Positions 11,619 through 24,100 are shown, numbered from the stretch's first letter. The stretch is 64,000 nt of DNA from Podaxis mareebaensis (GCA_018524725.1 JAEUWP010000103.1:62001-126000); one strand, 5' to 3'. Numbers and translations: made by a program. Notes: a model not told the origin generated them from the letters alone.

Positions 11619-12862
11619 ATGACCAACTTGCTATCTGACAGAGGATGTGCTCTTATCACTGGAGTTGCTATTTTAGAAAATGGCCAGGCTTTGGATCTAC
11701 AAAAACCAAACCTCCTCACACTTGATGCTCACATCTACCTGCCTACCAAATTTGGCAGTGCCCCCAATGAACTTCTTGCTGTCATACGATTCTATGCTCA
11801 CAGTGGCCATCCCCTCTTATCAAGTCTACCTGATGTTGGCTACTGTTTTGTACATGTGTTGGTAAGTAAACTTCTATCCCATGCATAATTAAACCACTCT
11901 ACTGTGTGGCTGACTGTACTTCAGATTTGCACAATGCCAGGTGATGCTACTAGCCTCATGACCCAAGGTGTACCCACTGCAAAATATGACTGCATTTGCA
12001 ATGCATTCATAGTAAGTCAAACCAACAAATCCACTCTGAAATACTCATAGCAATCATCAATGACCAGGTGGCTCCTATGGGAGGTGCCAGTGATTACATC
12101 CCAGAGCCTTCCCAGTTAACAGTCTTTGGCACTGTCAACTCCATCTTAAAGCAAAAACCTGAGAAATTAGTATTTACGACAGCCCCAACGCAATATATAC
12201 ACGCCCTAAAAGGTGCCTCAAGCATAATGCAGCAGCCATTCCCCCTTCAGTGCAAACTCAATCTTAGGTCACCCCACTACACTAAAACAGATGGCACCCC
12301 ATGGGCTCCAGATGTCAAATTAAACAGCTGCATTCTCCTTTATGGAACATTGGCTGGTGCTAAGTGCCATCCTGCAGGTACCTCCAATGAAAACCAGGTT
12401 GATCACTTCAAACTCGACATAAACGAAATTGTCTACACTGCAGGAGGATTGAATCAAAATCTGCTGCCCAACAAATTTAATCCAGGTAAACCATCACTGA
12501 CTCTTCACCCTTGAACTCACCAAAGCTGACCAATGAATCCTCTTAGTAACTCCAGTGAAAGGAAAAGGAAAGGAATCAGTATCAAATTCGCCACTCAAAT
12601 TCTCCTTCCTTACTGCCAAAACTTCCCCAACATGCACACTTTCCACCACTGAACTACCACCTTCAGGTGAAAGTAACTCCACCTTATTGTCACCAACTTC
12701 ACTTGTACCTGCAGTACCTCAAAAGTGCCCAAGTGCTAATGACGACATACCTGAAACCAGCCAATCTCACCAGCATCCAAAGAGCACTGAAGCTGGCCCA
12801 TCCCGCAACAGCACCAACAAGATAAAGGTACCCCCGAAGCGGGGTTCTGCAGCAAAAACTTA
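11619..12862 (+). CDS. Helitron-borne spliced hypothetical gene
   Basis: I do not recognise this protein. Four or more exons can be joined with standard introns. MTNLLSDRGCALITG runs to a donor GTAAGTAAAC near 11864. A short exon ICTMPGDATSLM follows, ending at a GTAAGTC donor near 12013. A larger exon VAPMGGASDYIPEPSQL extends to about 12485. The final part begins VKGKGKESVS and ends KRGSAAKT at about 12862. The C-terminal half is rich in Ser, Thr, Pro and Lys and looks disordered. No premature stop interrupts the joined model, unlike the neighbouring RepHel. Helitrons sometimes carry RPA-like OB-fold genes; the first half could be such a fold, but no diagnostic motif is visible. It lies about 570 bp after the RepHel stop, on the same strand and inside the element. 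Confidence 0.45.
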
Positions 12863-13041
12863 AGTATATATCAAGCAAAGACATAAACTACTACATTTGT
12901 TACATAGTGTACATTAGTGCAATCTATGCACAACCTTTATTCCTTACCACAAATATGTAAGCAATCGCACCAGATGCTACCCATAGCCACAGCCATGCAC
13001 ATTCACAGGTATAAATTTGGGGTAGCTGCAGATTACATGAT

Positions 13042-13668
13042 CTACATAGGTATACACAGACCAGCAGAGGTGCCAGGTGAAGCAGTTGGCTCAGAGAAGG
13101 AGACTTCCAGGTGAGGCTCAGGGTGACTGAAGAAAGCCCAGCACAGAGGAATGACACTACCATGGGCTGCAGCAGCCATGATCTCAACAATCTCGGATTG
13201 GGCCACTTGACTCTCACATTCATCGAGGCCATCAACAAACACTACGATTCTCTTCCCGATCCTCTTCCCGGTCCCCAGCCCCTTTTCCTCCAGTTCCTGT
13301 AGCAGTTCAATGAAGATCCCCCCAGAACTGTGCTTCCATTGATTTACTGAGAAGTGTCTTGGTTTGATGGATCTTCCTGTCAATGAGGCTGTGGTAGTCG
13401 GAATTGAGAATAGCGAGCTGGTAGGCAATGGAAGGGAAGAATTTATGATGTTCACCTTTACCATTGGTTGAGATATTGTTGCCTGCTGAGTGCCTGTTGA
13501 TTGAGGAAAAGAATGCGGCACCCAGTTTTCCCAGCTGCTCAAGCTTCTCAGCACAAGTCTGGGCAGCAGCACATTTTCCCACTCCAGCTGGCCCTTTCAT
13601 CCAGTATATAGGTGGCCATGTTTCACTGGCAGCAGGGAGGGCCCAATTGACAATGTCTTCAGCATACT
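13042..13668 (-). pseudogene. NACHT (STAND NTPase) fragment captured by the Helitron
   Basis: This is a piece of a NACHT NTPase, the switch domain of fungal NLR-like immune receptors. On the minus strand an upstream stretch reads DIVNWALPAASE, followed by IYWMKGPAGVGKC, where the Walker A serine/threonine is replaced by Cys. Then come INRHSAGNN, FFPSIAYQLA and, after one frameshift, GIFIELLQELEEKG, KRIVVFVDGLDECE (Walker B) and FFSHPEPHL, where relatives usually have S-R-P-E. The frame changes at a run of six C on the plus strand at about 13318-13323, consistent with a one-base gain. No N-terminal effector and no C-terminal repeat domain remain. It is opposite in strand to the Helitron genes and cannot be functional as is. 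Confidence 0.8.
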
Positions 13669-14345
13669 ATTCATGCATGCCAGGGAAGCATATGCACACA
13701 ACATGTTCTTTGCATGTGCTGCCAGTTGCTGGTAGCTGCACCTGCAATGAGAGGATGGAGGTTGGATAGTTTGTTCATTCCCAGTGTGCAGGGTGTGATC
13801 ATCACTGTAATGTACATGTGTTTGGAGTTTGGCTGGGTACAGGCAGCTTTGCACCCAAGAACAGCTGCTTTCAAAGACTCATCTTAGCACAGCCAAAGAA
13901 AATGAAATTTAAGTAAACGTACCATGCAAATGCTCAACACATAGTGCTCAAATACAATCCTTGCCCAAAAGCCAGATGGTGGAGGTGGGTGCACACAAGT
14001 GCAGATGGGTGGTTTGCAGCTGTGGGGGATTTGCACTGCCACACCTATGAAACCACTTGGTCATTGCCAATTTCAGGTTGGCATCTTGCTTACCCTGTGG
14101 GAACCACCTGATGGAGAGGGCCACAAAAATAGGCTAGGGCCACCTAAGTGGAATGCAGGAGGCAAAGAGGGCGAAATATTGCAGCCACAAACTTTACCTA
14201 TAGCTCAGCATGATATTTCCCACACCTTTCCATTGTGTGACAGGCTGATATCTCAATGATAACGCACTGATATGTCACTATCTCACTGATATCAATCCCC
14301 TGCCCATTCAGCAGCACCTGCTTCTCTCATTACTCCTCCTCACAC

Positions 14346-15899
14346 ATGGATAACACTTCAGAGCACTGGGGAATAGCACATTGGGAATTCAGCAAGTATA
14401 TCATCCAACTCCTTGCTACCGATGAGGAAGGGCAAGAAATGCTTTCCAACTTCCACAGCAACTGCCAACCGTTCATTGCATATATTCAGAATCTCACTCA
14501 CCACTGGGGCACCCTTTATGAGGACAGGTCCAATGACCAACTGGTCCAAATTGTCACCTGTGAAATAGGAAGAGTAGGGTCAGAAGCAAAAGCACTGACT
14601 GCTGCACTCGAGTGCTTCAAGATCGAGTGCTCACAGCAGAAGAATGCCAAACGCACCTTCCTTATAGAAAATGGAATCACGAAAGCCTACCACGACAGCC
14701 CAGACAAACTCTACAACACTGAAAAGATCGAGAATATCTGGCTTGGCTGACTTCAAACCCCATATCCCCCTCTTGGCAAGTGGGTTTGTGAATCTGCCGA
14801 GATCTACCACCTTTGGCACTATCACTTGCACTTCGGACCCAAAGCTGACTACCGACTCCCCCGCCACAAACCAATCATCATTGATCCCAACAATTTACAA
14901 AAAATGATTGCAGCCAATACCTCTTGCATTGTCAGGGACCCAGTGTCCAAATCGATTGTACTCATTGTCCTAAGGAATTGTTTCAGTGAAAGGACTAGAG
15001 AGTGGCTGGATGGCATAATTGAAGAGGCAATATCAACACACTGAAGTGTGTGGGTGTGTGGTTTAACACATTAAATTCATTTACAAAGCTAACTGCTTAT
15101 ACCTTAGAGAGACGATACAGGAAAACTGGTCATGATTGGTCTTTCGGCAGGAGTGAGAAGCAAGCCTGCTTTTCACTGGGTCTGAAACCTCCTCCGAAAG
15201 CACATGCAAGAGCAAATTGATGAATTCGACAGAAAACAATGCAGTGCTTTTGCACTTCTTTGGAACTGGCTGCACTGCCACTTGCACAGTGATGTAATTG
15301 CGAACTTTGACGAGTGGATGGATAGTTCAATGCTGCCTTGCATGACCCCTCAGTGGCAAGAGCTTTCGAAAATAGGGTCTTACACTGTGGACCTTCCTGA
15401 TAGATCATTCACCTTCAATAATGTCAAGCTTGCTCCCCCTGCAGGTGTTATGGCCTCTAACTATGCAAGGTGCGCAAAATTCAATTTTTATTCTATTTCA
15501 TATTTACTAAGAGACTATAGGCCAATGCACACTGAAATCCAACCCCACGACTATGCTATCTCTTTTACTTCATGCCGAACGGCCGATTTCGAAGACGGTG
15601 GTCACTTTTACCTTGGTGCATATGGTATCAAAATTGAATCAGCTGCAAATACTGTCATCGCCTGGCAGCCAAAGGACGTTCACGGTACAAGTCTCCAGTT
15701 TCGCCATCCTACAGATAACAATCCTCTCTTCGTTCAGCGCGGCATATGTTTGGTTACATCATCCCGCCTGACTCGGGTCTGGCAAAAGTATGCAGCAACT
15801 TTAGGTGTGGATACATGTGCTGCTAATGTGGAGGCAAAAAAAGCGGAAAACAACATTTATTATAACAGTGATAGTAAAGCAGATGAGATTTACGAGTAA
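14346..15899 (+). pseudogene. Helitron cargo gene, possibly 2OG-Fe(II) oxygenase-like, with two in-frame TGA stops
   Basis: The plus-strand frame starts MDNTSEHWGIAHWEF and continues in one frame to YEAD-like acidic sequence and a stop at about 15899, with an intron probably between about 15045 and 15105 (acceptor TTAG before AGAGACGATA). TGA codons at 14748 and 15183 interrupt it, in the same style as RepHel. The C-terminal part contains MHTEI and, about 50 residues later, WQPKDVHGTSLQ, with GGHFYLGAYGIKIES in between. This pattern (H-x-D/E ... H) resembles the double-stranded beta-helix of fungal 2-oxoglutarate oxygenases, some of which travel with transposons. The first metal ligand pair is H-x-E, not the usual H-x-D, so the assignment is tentative. 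The N-terminal part is unrecognised. Confidence 0.45.
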
Positions 15900-15990
15900 T
15901 CATATATTATATTACATTTCTACTTGTCTTGAATTCCATGCAGAAAGCTGTTTATCAAAGATCTGAATGAAGATCAACCAATAACCTGGT

Positions 15991-16018
15991 CCCGTGCGAA
16001 GCACGGGTCAAATGCTAG
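15991..16018 (+). repeat. Helitron 3' terminal hairpin and CTAG end
   Basis: A 7-bp perfect stem (CCCGTGC, loop GAA, GCACGGG) at 15991-16007 is followed by an 11-base spacer ending in CTAG at 16015-16018, and then by T. This is the textbook Helitron right end (hairpin about 10 bp before CTRR, host T). Confidence 0.85.
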
Positions 16019-16279
16019 TATTTAGACAATCTATCGAACTAATGATCTTAGTCATTCAACGGGTACGAGCGGACACTTTCTTCAAAGGACATAGATACAG
16101 TAACACAGTCCATGGAGTCATTACCACTGTCAAGCATTGTGAGTTTTCTGTGACCTCAAGCGTCTTCAACTCAACCTTGCTAGTCTGTCATTATTAACCA
16201 ACAAAATGTGTATTTCACGACGATGTGAATTATGCTGACAATGGTCCTTAGCCTGTCCTTGTGGAACCAAATAAGTCAT

Positions 16280-18876
16280 TTATGCTCCGGCAGCAGCCTT
16301 GCACTGCGCCTGCTGCTGATTGCAGGCTTGGACTGTAAATCCATCCCTGTTTCCGGATGCATTGGCTGCATCCGCGCACAGGTTATTTTGGACGTCACTG
16401 CAGTGACAGGTGAGATAAGCATCATGTGTAGACCAACATGAGGCTGCTTACCATGACCGGATGAGCGCATTCTGCTGGCTGTTGAACTCAGAGTTACCGT
16501 CAACAGCAAAGCGACCATTTCCAAGATCCCTAACGGCAGGAGCAGCTATGCCACCCAAAGCACTGGTGAACGTTTGTAGGTTGGAGGAATTATTGTTCGT
16601 AAAGCTGATAGGTGAGGTTGCAGAGGCAGCAGCAGTGGTCTAGTGGTAGGGTTTTTGAGATAAGCCCTTAGGATGAAATAAAGAAAAGTGCCTTACCGGA
16701 GAAGCCGTGCGTCTTGTGGTAGTAACGAGGTTTTGGGCAGGTTGGGGGGCCACCCCGCCATTGTTAGCAGATCCAACCGGTCTGCCTTGATTATCGATCT
16801 GCTGAACATCTGCAAAGTTCTAAAGAATAATGTTGGTCACGTTTCACGATTAGGAGGGGACGTGCGACATTTCAAACGTACGGTTTGAATTCCAAACACA
16901 GCATTGAACGCATCGGCCTGGGCACCAGATCCTGCAGGAGTTGTATTGCTGGCGGCAGTGGCAGCCTGGTCACAAGCATCCTTAGCTGCTTGATCGGCCT
17001 TGCATGAGTTAGTCAGTTGGTCGCAAATGAATTCTAGGCGTATATCAGGCTTCGGTGTTCGTAACCAAAGTACGCGTTAGCTTACGTGTGATGATGCCAA
17101 TATTTTGGGCGGACCCGTGGTTGAAAGAAGCTATCAAATCGTTACTGTCAGTTGAACAATTGGGCCGGTCGAAACAATGAGCATACATAAATCAGCAGGC
17201 CTGAAAGTCGTCTCCCTTCTTCCCTCGAAGATACCAAACTCGATCTCTGGAGTGGAACATGACCCAAAATCTCCAGCACCGCCAGCGGACGCAGTTGAAG
17301 AGGTCGCAGCCGGAGGTGTCTCAGTGAGGGTCGCTGCACTCGCAGTCCTTGTCGTACTTGCACCAGCACCACTTCCAACACTCGGAGCGCTAGTGCTGGG
17401 AACTTCATTGCCTTGATTATCAACTGAAGGAACATCGCCGAAGTTCTGTGGCCAAATTAAGTTAGGAGAAGAATGGATACCATCGCTGACCGTTCTCACC
17501 GTCTGGATTCCGAATACCTCATTAAACGCGTCGGCCTGCGCCCCAGTGCCAGCCTCTGCAGAAGACGCGGCGGTACGAGCAGTTGCGCAAAGGTCCTTGG
17601 CTGCCTGATTCGCATTGCAAGTATCCGTCAGTGAATCACAGATGAATTCTGTTGAGGAGATTTGAATAAATGCACATTCTTGGGGCATGGCTAGGTCTCA
17701 CGAGTAATAATATTGATGTTCTGGGCTGAATCATGTGGGTAGGATGCTAGACACCTCAAGTATGAGTGGATTTCTCTGACCAGGCATAGGAGATACATGC
17801 TTTTATCAACAGGCTGGAAGCTAGTTTCTTGACGGTTGTCGAATCCAGCACCAAACTCGATTTCGGGTGTTGTGCAAGAACCGAAATCGGCACCAGCGGG
17901 AGAGGGTGCAGCAGTTGGCGAGGGATTACCAACAGTTACAATCATCGCATTGGTCATGGAGGCGACATCTGAGTTGGTGGCTGAAACTGTGATCGTGATG
18001 GCAGTCTAGGAGCAAGACCATCGGGAAGGTGCCTTCAGAATCAAGAATATTAAGAACATACCGGACAACCAGCCTCTGGTTGTGAGGCCCCAGCGGCGGC
18101 AGCTGTAACCGCTTGAGCAAGAACCTGGTTGGGGGCTGAACCAGCCGGGAGAGTTTCGTTATTGCTAACACCATGCACTGCTTTAGGGACGTCCCTGAGC
18201 TGTTCAACTAATTTTACTTACCTTCCTACACTGCCATTGAAAGGGAAGGTGTTCGGCTGTTCACCTTTCCGAACACTCTTCTTTGTCGCAGGATCAAAGA
18301 AAACGTTCGGGTCGTTAGCAGGGTCTTGAGCTTGAACAAGACCATTTAACTCTGCGTTTCTGGGAGCCTTCTGACAGAAAACAGAGTTGCGGAGCGTTGG
18401 AGGATTGGTATTAAAGTCCTACGAGATAAATATGAGCATGGGAAAAGGTAATAAACCGTGAAAACGCACGGGAGGTGTGTTTTTCTCCGCTTGGCGATAC
18501 TCTTGGGCAATTGCAATCATATTTGCCTGGGTCGTGGCGTCAAACTGTCGACTGGCATCTGTGGCTTTGTCAGTAGCCGAGCTAGTTTGTATGTAGTGTT
18601 CTCACCAATGATTGCATCCGCCATGTCTTGTTGAGAGCACTCCGGTTGAGCAGCAAGCAAGGGTGTAACGGCCTGTCCAGCTAAAGCACCGCAAACTTGG
18701 CCTGGACAAGCATTCCGCAATTTCTGGAGAACAGCTGGCTGTTCCTGTCCGAAACGTCTAGGATGCAAGAACACAGGCTTATGGTCCCTCTCAAGCCATC
18801 TCTCGCGCCCAAGAGCCTGCTCCGTGGCTATCAAGAACGATAAAATAATTGAAACTATACTTGTCTTTGACAGCAT
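16280..18876 (-). CDS. Secreted cysteine-containing repeat protein
   Basis: The function is unknown. The protein starts MLSKTSIVSIILSFLIATEQALG, a clear signal peptide, at 18876. A Cys-containing domain follows (CPGQVCGALAG, PECSQQDMADAI), then NSVFCQKAPRNAELNG. Next come at least two and probably three copies of a repeat of about 100 residues built as DFGSC(S/T)TPEIEFG, RQET/RRET, FICD-L-(T/N)-C-A-QAAKD-C and GAQADAFN-VFGIQT, separated by Ser/Thr/Ala/Pro-rich linkers. The C-terminal exon reads CSDVQNNLCADAANAS and ends QAQCKAAAGA. Conserved cysteines suggest disulfide-bonded extracellular modules. About ten short exons are interrupted by 50-60 bp introns. Similar secreted proteins are common in Agaricomycetes, often with misleading names. 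The Helitron ends 262 bp beyond its stop codon. Confidence 0.8.
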
Positions 18877-20280
18877 CTTTGCAGGGGGTTTCGAAGGAAG
18901 GTTGTTGGTTGAAGGTGTTTGTGAACAATGAATGAACAAGACCCCAGGTCCCAAGAAGTAAGAAAAAACGGCCGTCAACGACGTGTCAGAAAGTGCAAGC
19001 AAAGGGTAAGTGGGCAGGAAGGCTGGGAGATTTGAGGATCGACATTCTTGGGTTATATGCGGCAGAGAACCCCGAGCAAGTGCCTTGTTGCGCTGGAATT
19101 GTGGTTGCTTTGTCTACAGTGAATGCATGAGTAATAAATTCCGAGGACAGAAAAAGGGTAGTGAGAGCGACAGACCGCAGAACCTCTGAGATCTGAATGT
19201 CCAGAATAACGGTGAAAGCTTCCGCCGCGGATTCCCCGTAAATCGTGGTTCCTTGCACTTGCGGGGATCATAACCATCAATTATCACGTGGAGGACGCTC
19301 ACTCCTGTGAGACCTTTCGTTGTGGCCCTTGAGAACGATATGCAGGAGAGCCAGTAAGTAGACGTGTCTGGAAATGATATCGGCGAGGCTGATCCTGTGG
19401 GGGACTCTTCTAGTCAGCGATTCACGCCTTCATATTTTCAGTTAGCAGTTGCATATACAAGGCAATACTCCTCGAAAGGGAGAGAACAAAAGACATACCC
19501 TATATCTCGACGACTCGAAGATCATCAAGGCCGTCGTCAAGATTGACCAAATCATACAATGCACATCAATTGCCACATGAGGTCCTGAGAACCGGTGAGT
19601 TACCTATTTGGCACGACCTCGTCGTTAGGGTGATATAAAAACGATGGTCAACCAGACAGTGCTTGGCTAGTTAATATCGCAGAGAACCCGTAGTCTTGGG
19701 GTCACTGCTGGTAGGCTACTGGGTTGTCGTTCTCTCACTCTTCTTGACAACCAAGGAGGGGGAGGTGATTACGTAGTGTTCATCAGCATCAAACGTTCTT
19801 CAAAGAAATCTATGCTCACAATCACGGCAGAACATGTTTTCTGCTTGTATAGTGCCCCTGAGTAAAGTCCGAATCCAATCTCCATTGTGTTTTCTTCCTC
19901 AACGACCAACCATGTTCGTCCGAGGGCTAGTCCAACGGCGTTTAAGGATAAATAGTTTGACCGGGACCCGAGGCTCGAACGGCTGAATATCGCCCGTGCA
20001 AAATGGGTGACAGCAGAACACACTCCATGACGCACTGGTCGCTGCAGGAAAGTCACGCTCTGATAGTTGCCGGACCGCCACTGTTCCACCAACGACTGCA
20101 CCTATTCATATTCAGGGAACACTCCCGGACACAAGTTAGATAGGAGTCAGTGGAAAAACAGCTTTGTTCATTGCCCGACAAACAGGACTCTACATGTCGC
20201 AATGCAACTACCGCAGTCCGGCAAATGCCCTGTTACGTTTATTCCGTACATTAGTCGACCAGCCTTCGATCAAAAACAAT
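18877..20280. other. Intergenic region with no supported gene
   Basis: The part up to about 19300 probably contains the promoter of the secreted repeat protein. The rest shows only short overlapping frames; the longest, 110 codons on the minus strand at 19769-20101, has no recognisable domain and no good splice partners. Confidence 0.4.
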
Positions 20281-20869
20281 CTAGTGGTGTTCAGCGTGGT
20301 GCTCGTCACCATGGAAGTCAATAGCATAGACTGGTAGGCCTGACATCAGTAAACACCGAAAAGCACGAAAACTGAGCCTAAAACGCACCGGAACCGCACT
20401 CCTTGCAGCGTCCTTGCTTATCCTTGTGGAGATTGAACCAGACAACGTCATGCGAGTCAGCGGGCACACCAGTGCAGCCAATAATACGTTCTACATCCTG
20501 TTTCCCGAAAATAACAACTCCATCAATGAACTATCCCGCAAGTCACAAAAACGGAAAAACACGTACATAAGAGGGAACGAGGACGGGATCAGCCTTAGTG
20601 CCAATCCTGCTCGAGTCAAGAGGGCCCTCGTCGAAAATATTGATTCCTTCAATCTCTCCGAGCAGCTGCAGGCGCTCCAAGCCGGTAGCCTGATCAAGGT
20701 CGGTGGGGACAGCACCAGGTTTGGCACCGGGACCGTAGAGTTGAGGAGGGGGAGGTCCACCAGAGGAGACGCGGAGGGTGGTGGAAAAAGCTCGAGAGGC
20801 CTGTTGCCTGTTGACAGCACGAACTGCGAGGACCGCGGGGCGGGCTGCACGGAGGGCAGTTTTGAACAT
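20281..20869 (-). CDS. COX4: Cytochrome c oxidase subunit 4 (mammalian COX5B family)
   Basis: This is the zinc-binding peripheral subunit of mitochondrial complex IV on the matrix side. It starts MFKTALRAARPAVLAVRAV, an Arg/Ala-rich mitochondrial presequence. The mature part has TDLDQATGLERLQLLGE and DPVLVPSY. An intron (donor GTACGTG, acceptor ACAG) is followed by DVERIIGCTGVPADSHDVVW and RCKECGS, the cysteines of the zinc site, matching the family PADSHD signature. A second intron is followed by GLPVYAIDFHGDEHHAEHH and the TAG stop at 20281. The His-rich C-terminus is typical of fungal members. The start at 20869 is the first ATG giving a presequence; upstream in-frame ATGs lie in a stretch without targeting character. 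Confidence 0.93.
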
Positions 20870-21193
20870 AGCGCAAAACAGAACTATCGCGAAGAAGGAG
20901 GAGAGGAGTTGTGACACAATTGTCACGGTAAGAGTCGGGGTCACGCCGTGACGCTTCCGCAGAGTCCCGATGACCATGAAGTATTGACGAGACTCGCTAG
21001 TCACTTGATTCGTGCTTGCTTCGGTCCAGATCCTTCGTTCTCAGGAAAATCTTAGTCGCTACTCCGCTACTCTCGAGGCAGGGAAATGAAGTTCATTGGC
21101 ATTATAAAAATCGTACAAATCGCTCAGCTCATGCGAAGGCAGGTAATATCAAAATCGAAGCAAAATTAATTTTTAAGAACCTCTGCTACATTT

Positions 21194-24100
21194 TTATTTT
21201 TCATTGTCTTGGGAAAGGGATCCACTGGTCCGGTCTTTTTCACCCTCGAGATCAGCCTTAGCGTCGGTCAAGCCGAGGCGGCGGTGGATTGACTTCTGGC
21301 GTTCAATATCCGCCTGGCCCAAACCACTTGAGTCACCAAAAACCTCATCCATTTCCTCCAAAGTCAACCCTGTGATAGTAGTGTCAACGTCTATGCCCGG
21401 CAGTGGTATAAAAAGAGCGTACCTTTGGTTTCCGGCACCTAACGGTGATTTGGATAGATGTTAGCCCCGTAGGCTGTTAGTAACCGGTTTAGTACGCACC
21501 AAGAACATGACGAAGAAACCTCCTAGGATGGAAAAGGCCTATCAAGTCACATGAACATTGACGAGCCGAAGGAAATACAAGCGGTGAACGGACTTACACC
21601 GAAGAACACAAATGTGCCGAATCTGAGGTGTTCCATCATGCTTGGCGTAACCTATGCGCGAAGTCAGCTCCGAGAAAATGAGGGACCAGAACACAGCAGA
21701 GCTTACTTGACCAACTACAGAACGAAAGTGATGTCAGTGAGGTAGATAAATAAGATACTGATCAATACTTGCCAATGAAGTTGTTCATCTACATGGTGCG
21801 CAACATTTCATCAATACGAAGTAGCTGGACGAATGTTGGAGGCGCTTACCCAGTTTGATGAAGCAGCAATGGAAATGCCCTTTCCGCGAACACTAAGAGG
21901 CCAAATCTACAACACAGGTCAGTCGGGACGGGGAATGCTAAACGATCCACCCCGTACCTCGGCAACGAGAATCCATGCGCATGGACCCCAGCTATAACCG
22001 AAGCCGATAGCGAAAACCCAAACAAGCGCACAAGCAGCCCAACCAGCGGCTACAGATTCCTCAATATAAGCTCATACGAAAGTTCTGTAATCAACATACC
22101 GATATGCCTGGAACGGACAAGTGAATTAGCACGTGTTCAAAATATAATCAAGTGTACGGCTTACTGTGCCCAGCTATCCTGGTATAAACCGCTGAGAATC
22201 GCGATAATGACATGACATCTATAACCTCCGTGAATAAAGGTCGGAACCCTCTGGGCGGTGTGCTACTCACGCCCCCATGAGGAATGCCCCAGAAATCAAG
22301 ACAGGTTTGCGGCCAAGTTGGTCGACCCATAGAACAGCTGGGATGGTAGCCAAAAACATCCTGAGCTCAGAATTTTAGTGTACCGCCTCAGTCGACACAA
22401 CGAATATACTCACACAATACCGACTACACCAGTCGCGAGGAGTGAGATAGCATTTCCTGTAAGGCCAAGGTTCTGGAAAATGATCGGTGCGTAGTACAAG
22501 ATAGCGTTGACACCGGCTGGAAGGTATTGGCATTAGACAAAGATTCACGTCGAAATCGAGATATTGGATAGTACTTACTCCATTGTTGGAAGAACATGGT
22601 TCTGCTAAGAGTTAGTCGATATTCCACTTATGATGAGAGAGTAACGGACAGGGAGCCAACGGCAACGCGGTACAACAGGTCTATTAAAATCCATGAGTAC
22701 AGTTTATGGATGCCCGGAGACAAGTTCAAGACTTACGCCTCTCACGAATTAGGCTGAAATAACCGTATAGACCGAGCTTGAAGTTTGAAGACCAGGAACC
22801 ATCTTGGTAGTTGGGGAATTTCTCCTCAGACACTTCCTTCTCGAACAGATACTGAGCACGAATCTCCCTGAGATCCACGGCCCCTGATTAGAATCATTGA
22901 GCAAAGGTGAACGGCTCAACGCACAAGAACTCGATGCGAACAAGGTCGGCATCGGGGGGTAAACCACGCGCGCGACTCAGGACAGCAAGAGCTTCGTCAT
23001 CACGGCCTTGATTGACCAACCATCTAAAAATAGGATCCTGTGCGTCAAGATACGCTATTTGATAAAATAACCGTGTGCAAAATCACTGACCGCGGTGAGA
23101 ACGGCATGAATAAGATGCCCACTCCAAGAATAACAGCCGGTACAAGCTGCAAAGCTAGGGGTAGCCTCCAAGCAGCCTCGGCCTGGTTTTCGCCGGTCCC
23201 TCCGATATAATTCGTACCTACGGTGTTCGAAGGAGAGTCCGGTCAACGATAAGGGTCTAATTTCACGAACCCAGAAACTCACCATAATCAATCCAGAAGG
23301 AGATCATGATTCCGAATGTAATTGCAAGTTGTTGTAATGCCACAAGACTGCCGCGTACCTCCGGAGGAGCAATCTCGGCGTTATAGAGAGGGACGACCAT
23401 ACTCAGAGAACCGACGCCCAAACCCGTGACGAATCTGCCTGCGTATCATGTGGGCTAGATTATCAAAACCAAACATAAAATAACTCGGGTGATGGACACT
23501 GACCTCCATATATCGATGAGGGAGCCATAGCGGCTGTTTGGACGATAACACCAACGCAGAAGACGACAACGGCTGAATAATGGAATAAGTGTTGAATGGG
23601 ATATGGAGAATTGGGTTCGAGCTGGAATATTCACCCAAGACAATGGTATATTTACGAGAGAACTTATCGGCGAAATAAGCTACATGCGATGTCAATTCGT
23701 GTGCAGTGTCAGAGAAACCAGATCGTCCGCACCGGTCATAAGGACACCAAACCATGCTCCAAGCTCGAGGATAGATACTAACCAACCTTGCCGTCCAGCA
23801 TCATTGACGGCTGATGCCATGCGTTGATCGAAGGAGTGCATACTAATCACTGTCAGTCTTAATCTCCTTCAGGTGGTCACACACGTACACCAAAACACCC
23901 GAGAAAACACCCTGAATCACGTAAGCTAGGGAGAAGTTGTAGGAGGATGAAAACACACCTGATTATAGCCTGACCAGAGAATACAAAGCGATGAGGGATA
24001 GAAAAGACAGAGAGACAACTACCACACCATAAAGCCTGCAACAAATCTCGTCGGTTCTGAACATATTCAGCGAGGGCTAAAAAACTTACAATCCACCCAA

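Larger units (their letters stand above)
4529..16018 (+). mobile_element. Large autonomous-type Helitron, inactivated, with cargo genes
   Basis: Helitrons move by rolling-circle replication, insert between A and T, and end in a hairpin followed by CTRR. The right end is clear: hairpin 15991-16007, then CTAG at 16015-16018 followed by host T. The element encodes a Rep/helicase protein (pseudogene at 6780-11045), and downstream of it three cargo units (11619-12862, 13042-13668, 14346-15899). It is AT-rich and visibly poor in CpG compared with its flanks. The left end is not resolved: Helitron 5' ends start with TC after an A, and junctions at 4528/4529 and 4608/4609 both fit. The given start is the outer of these two. 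No target-site duplication is expected. Confidence 0.75.

Noticed and set aside
19769..20101. 110-codon minus-strand ORF upstream of the secreted repeat gene
   Set aside because: It has no domain, signal peptide or splice partners, and other frames are similarly open; it is probably chance.
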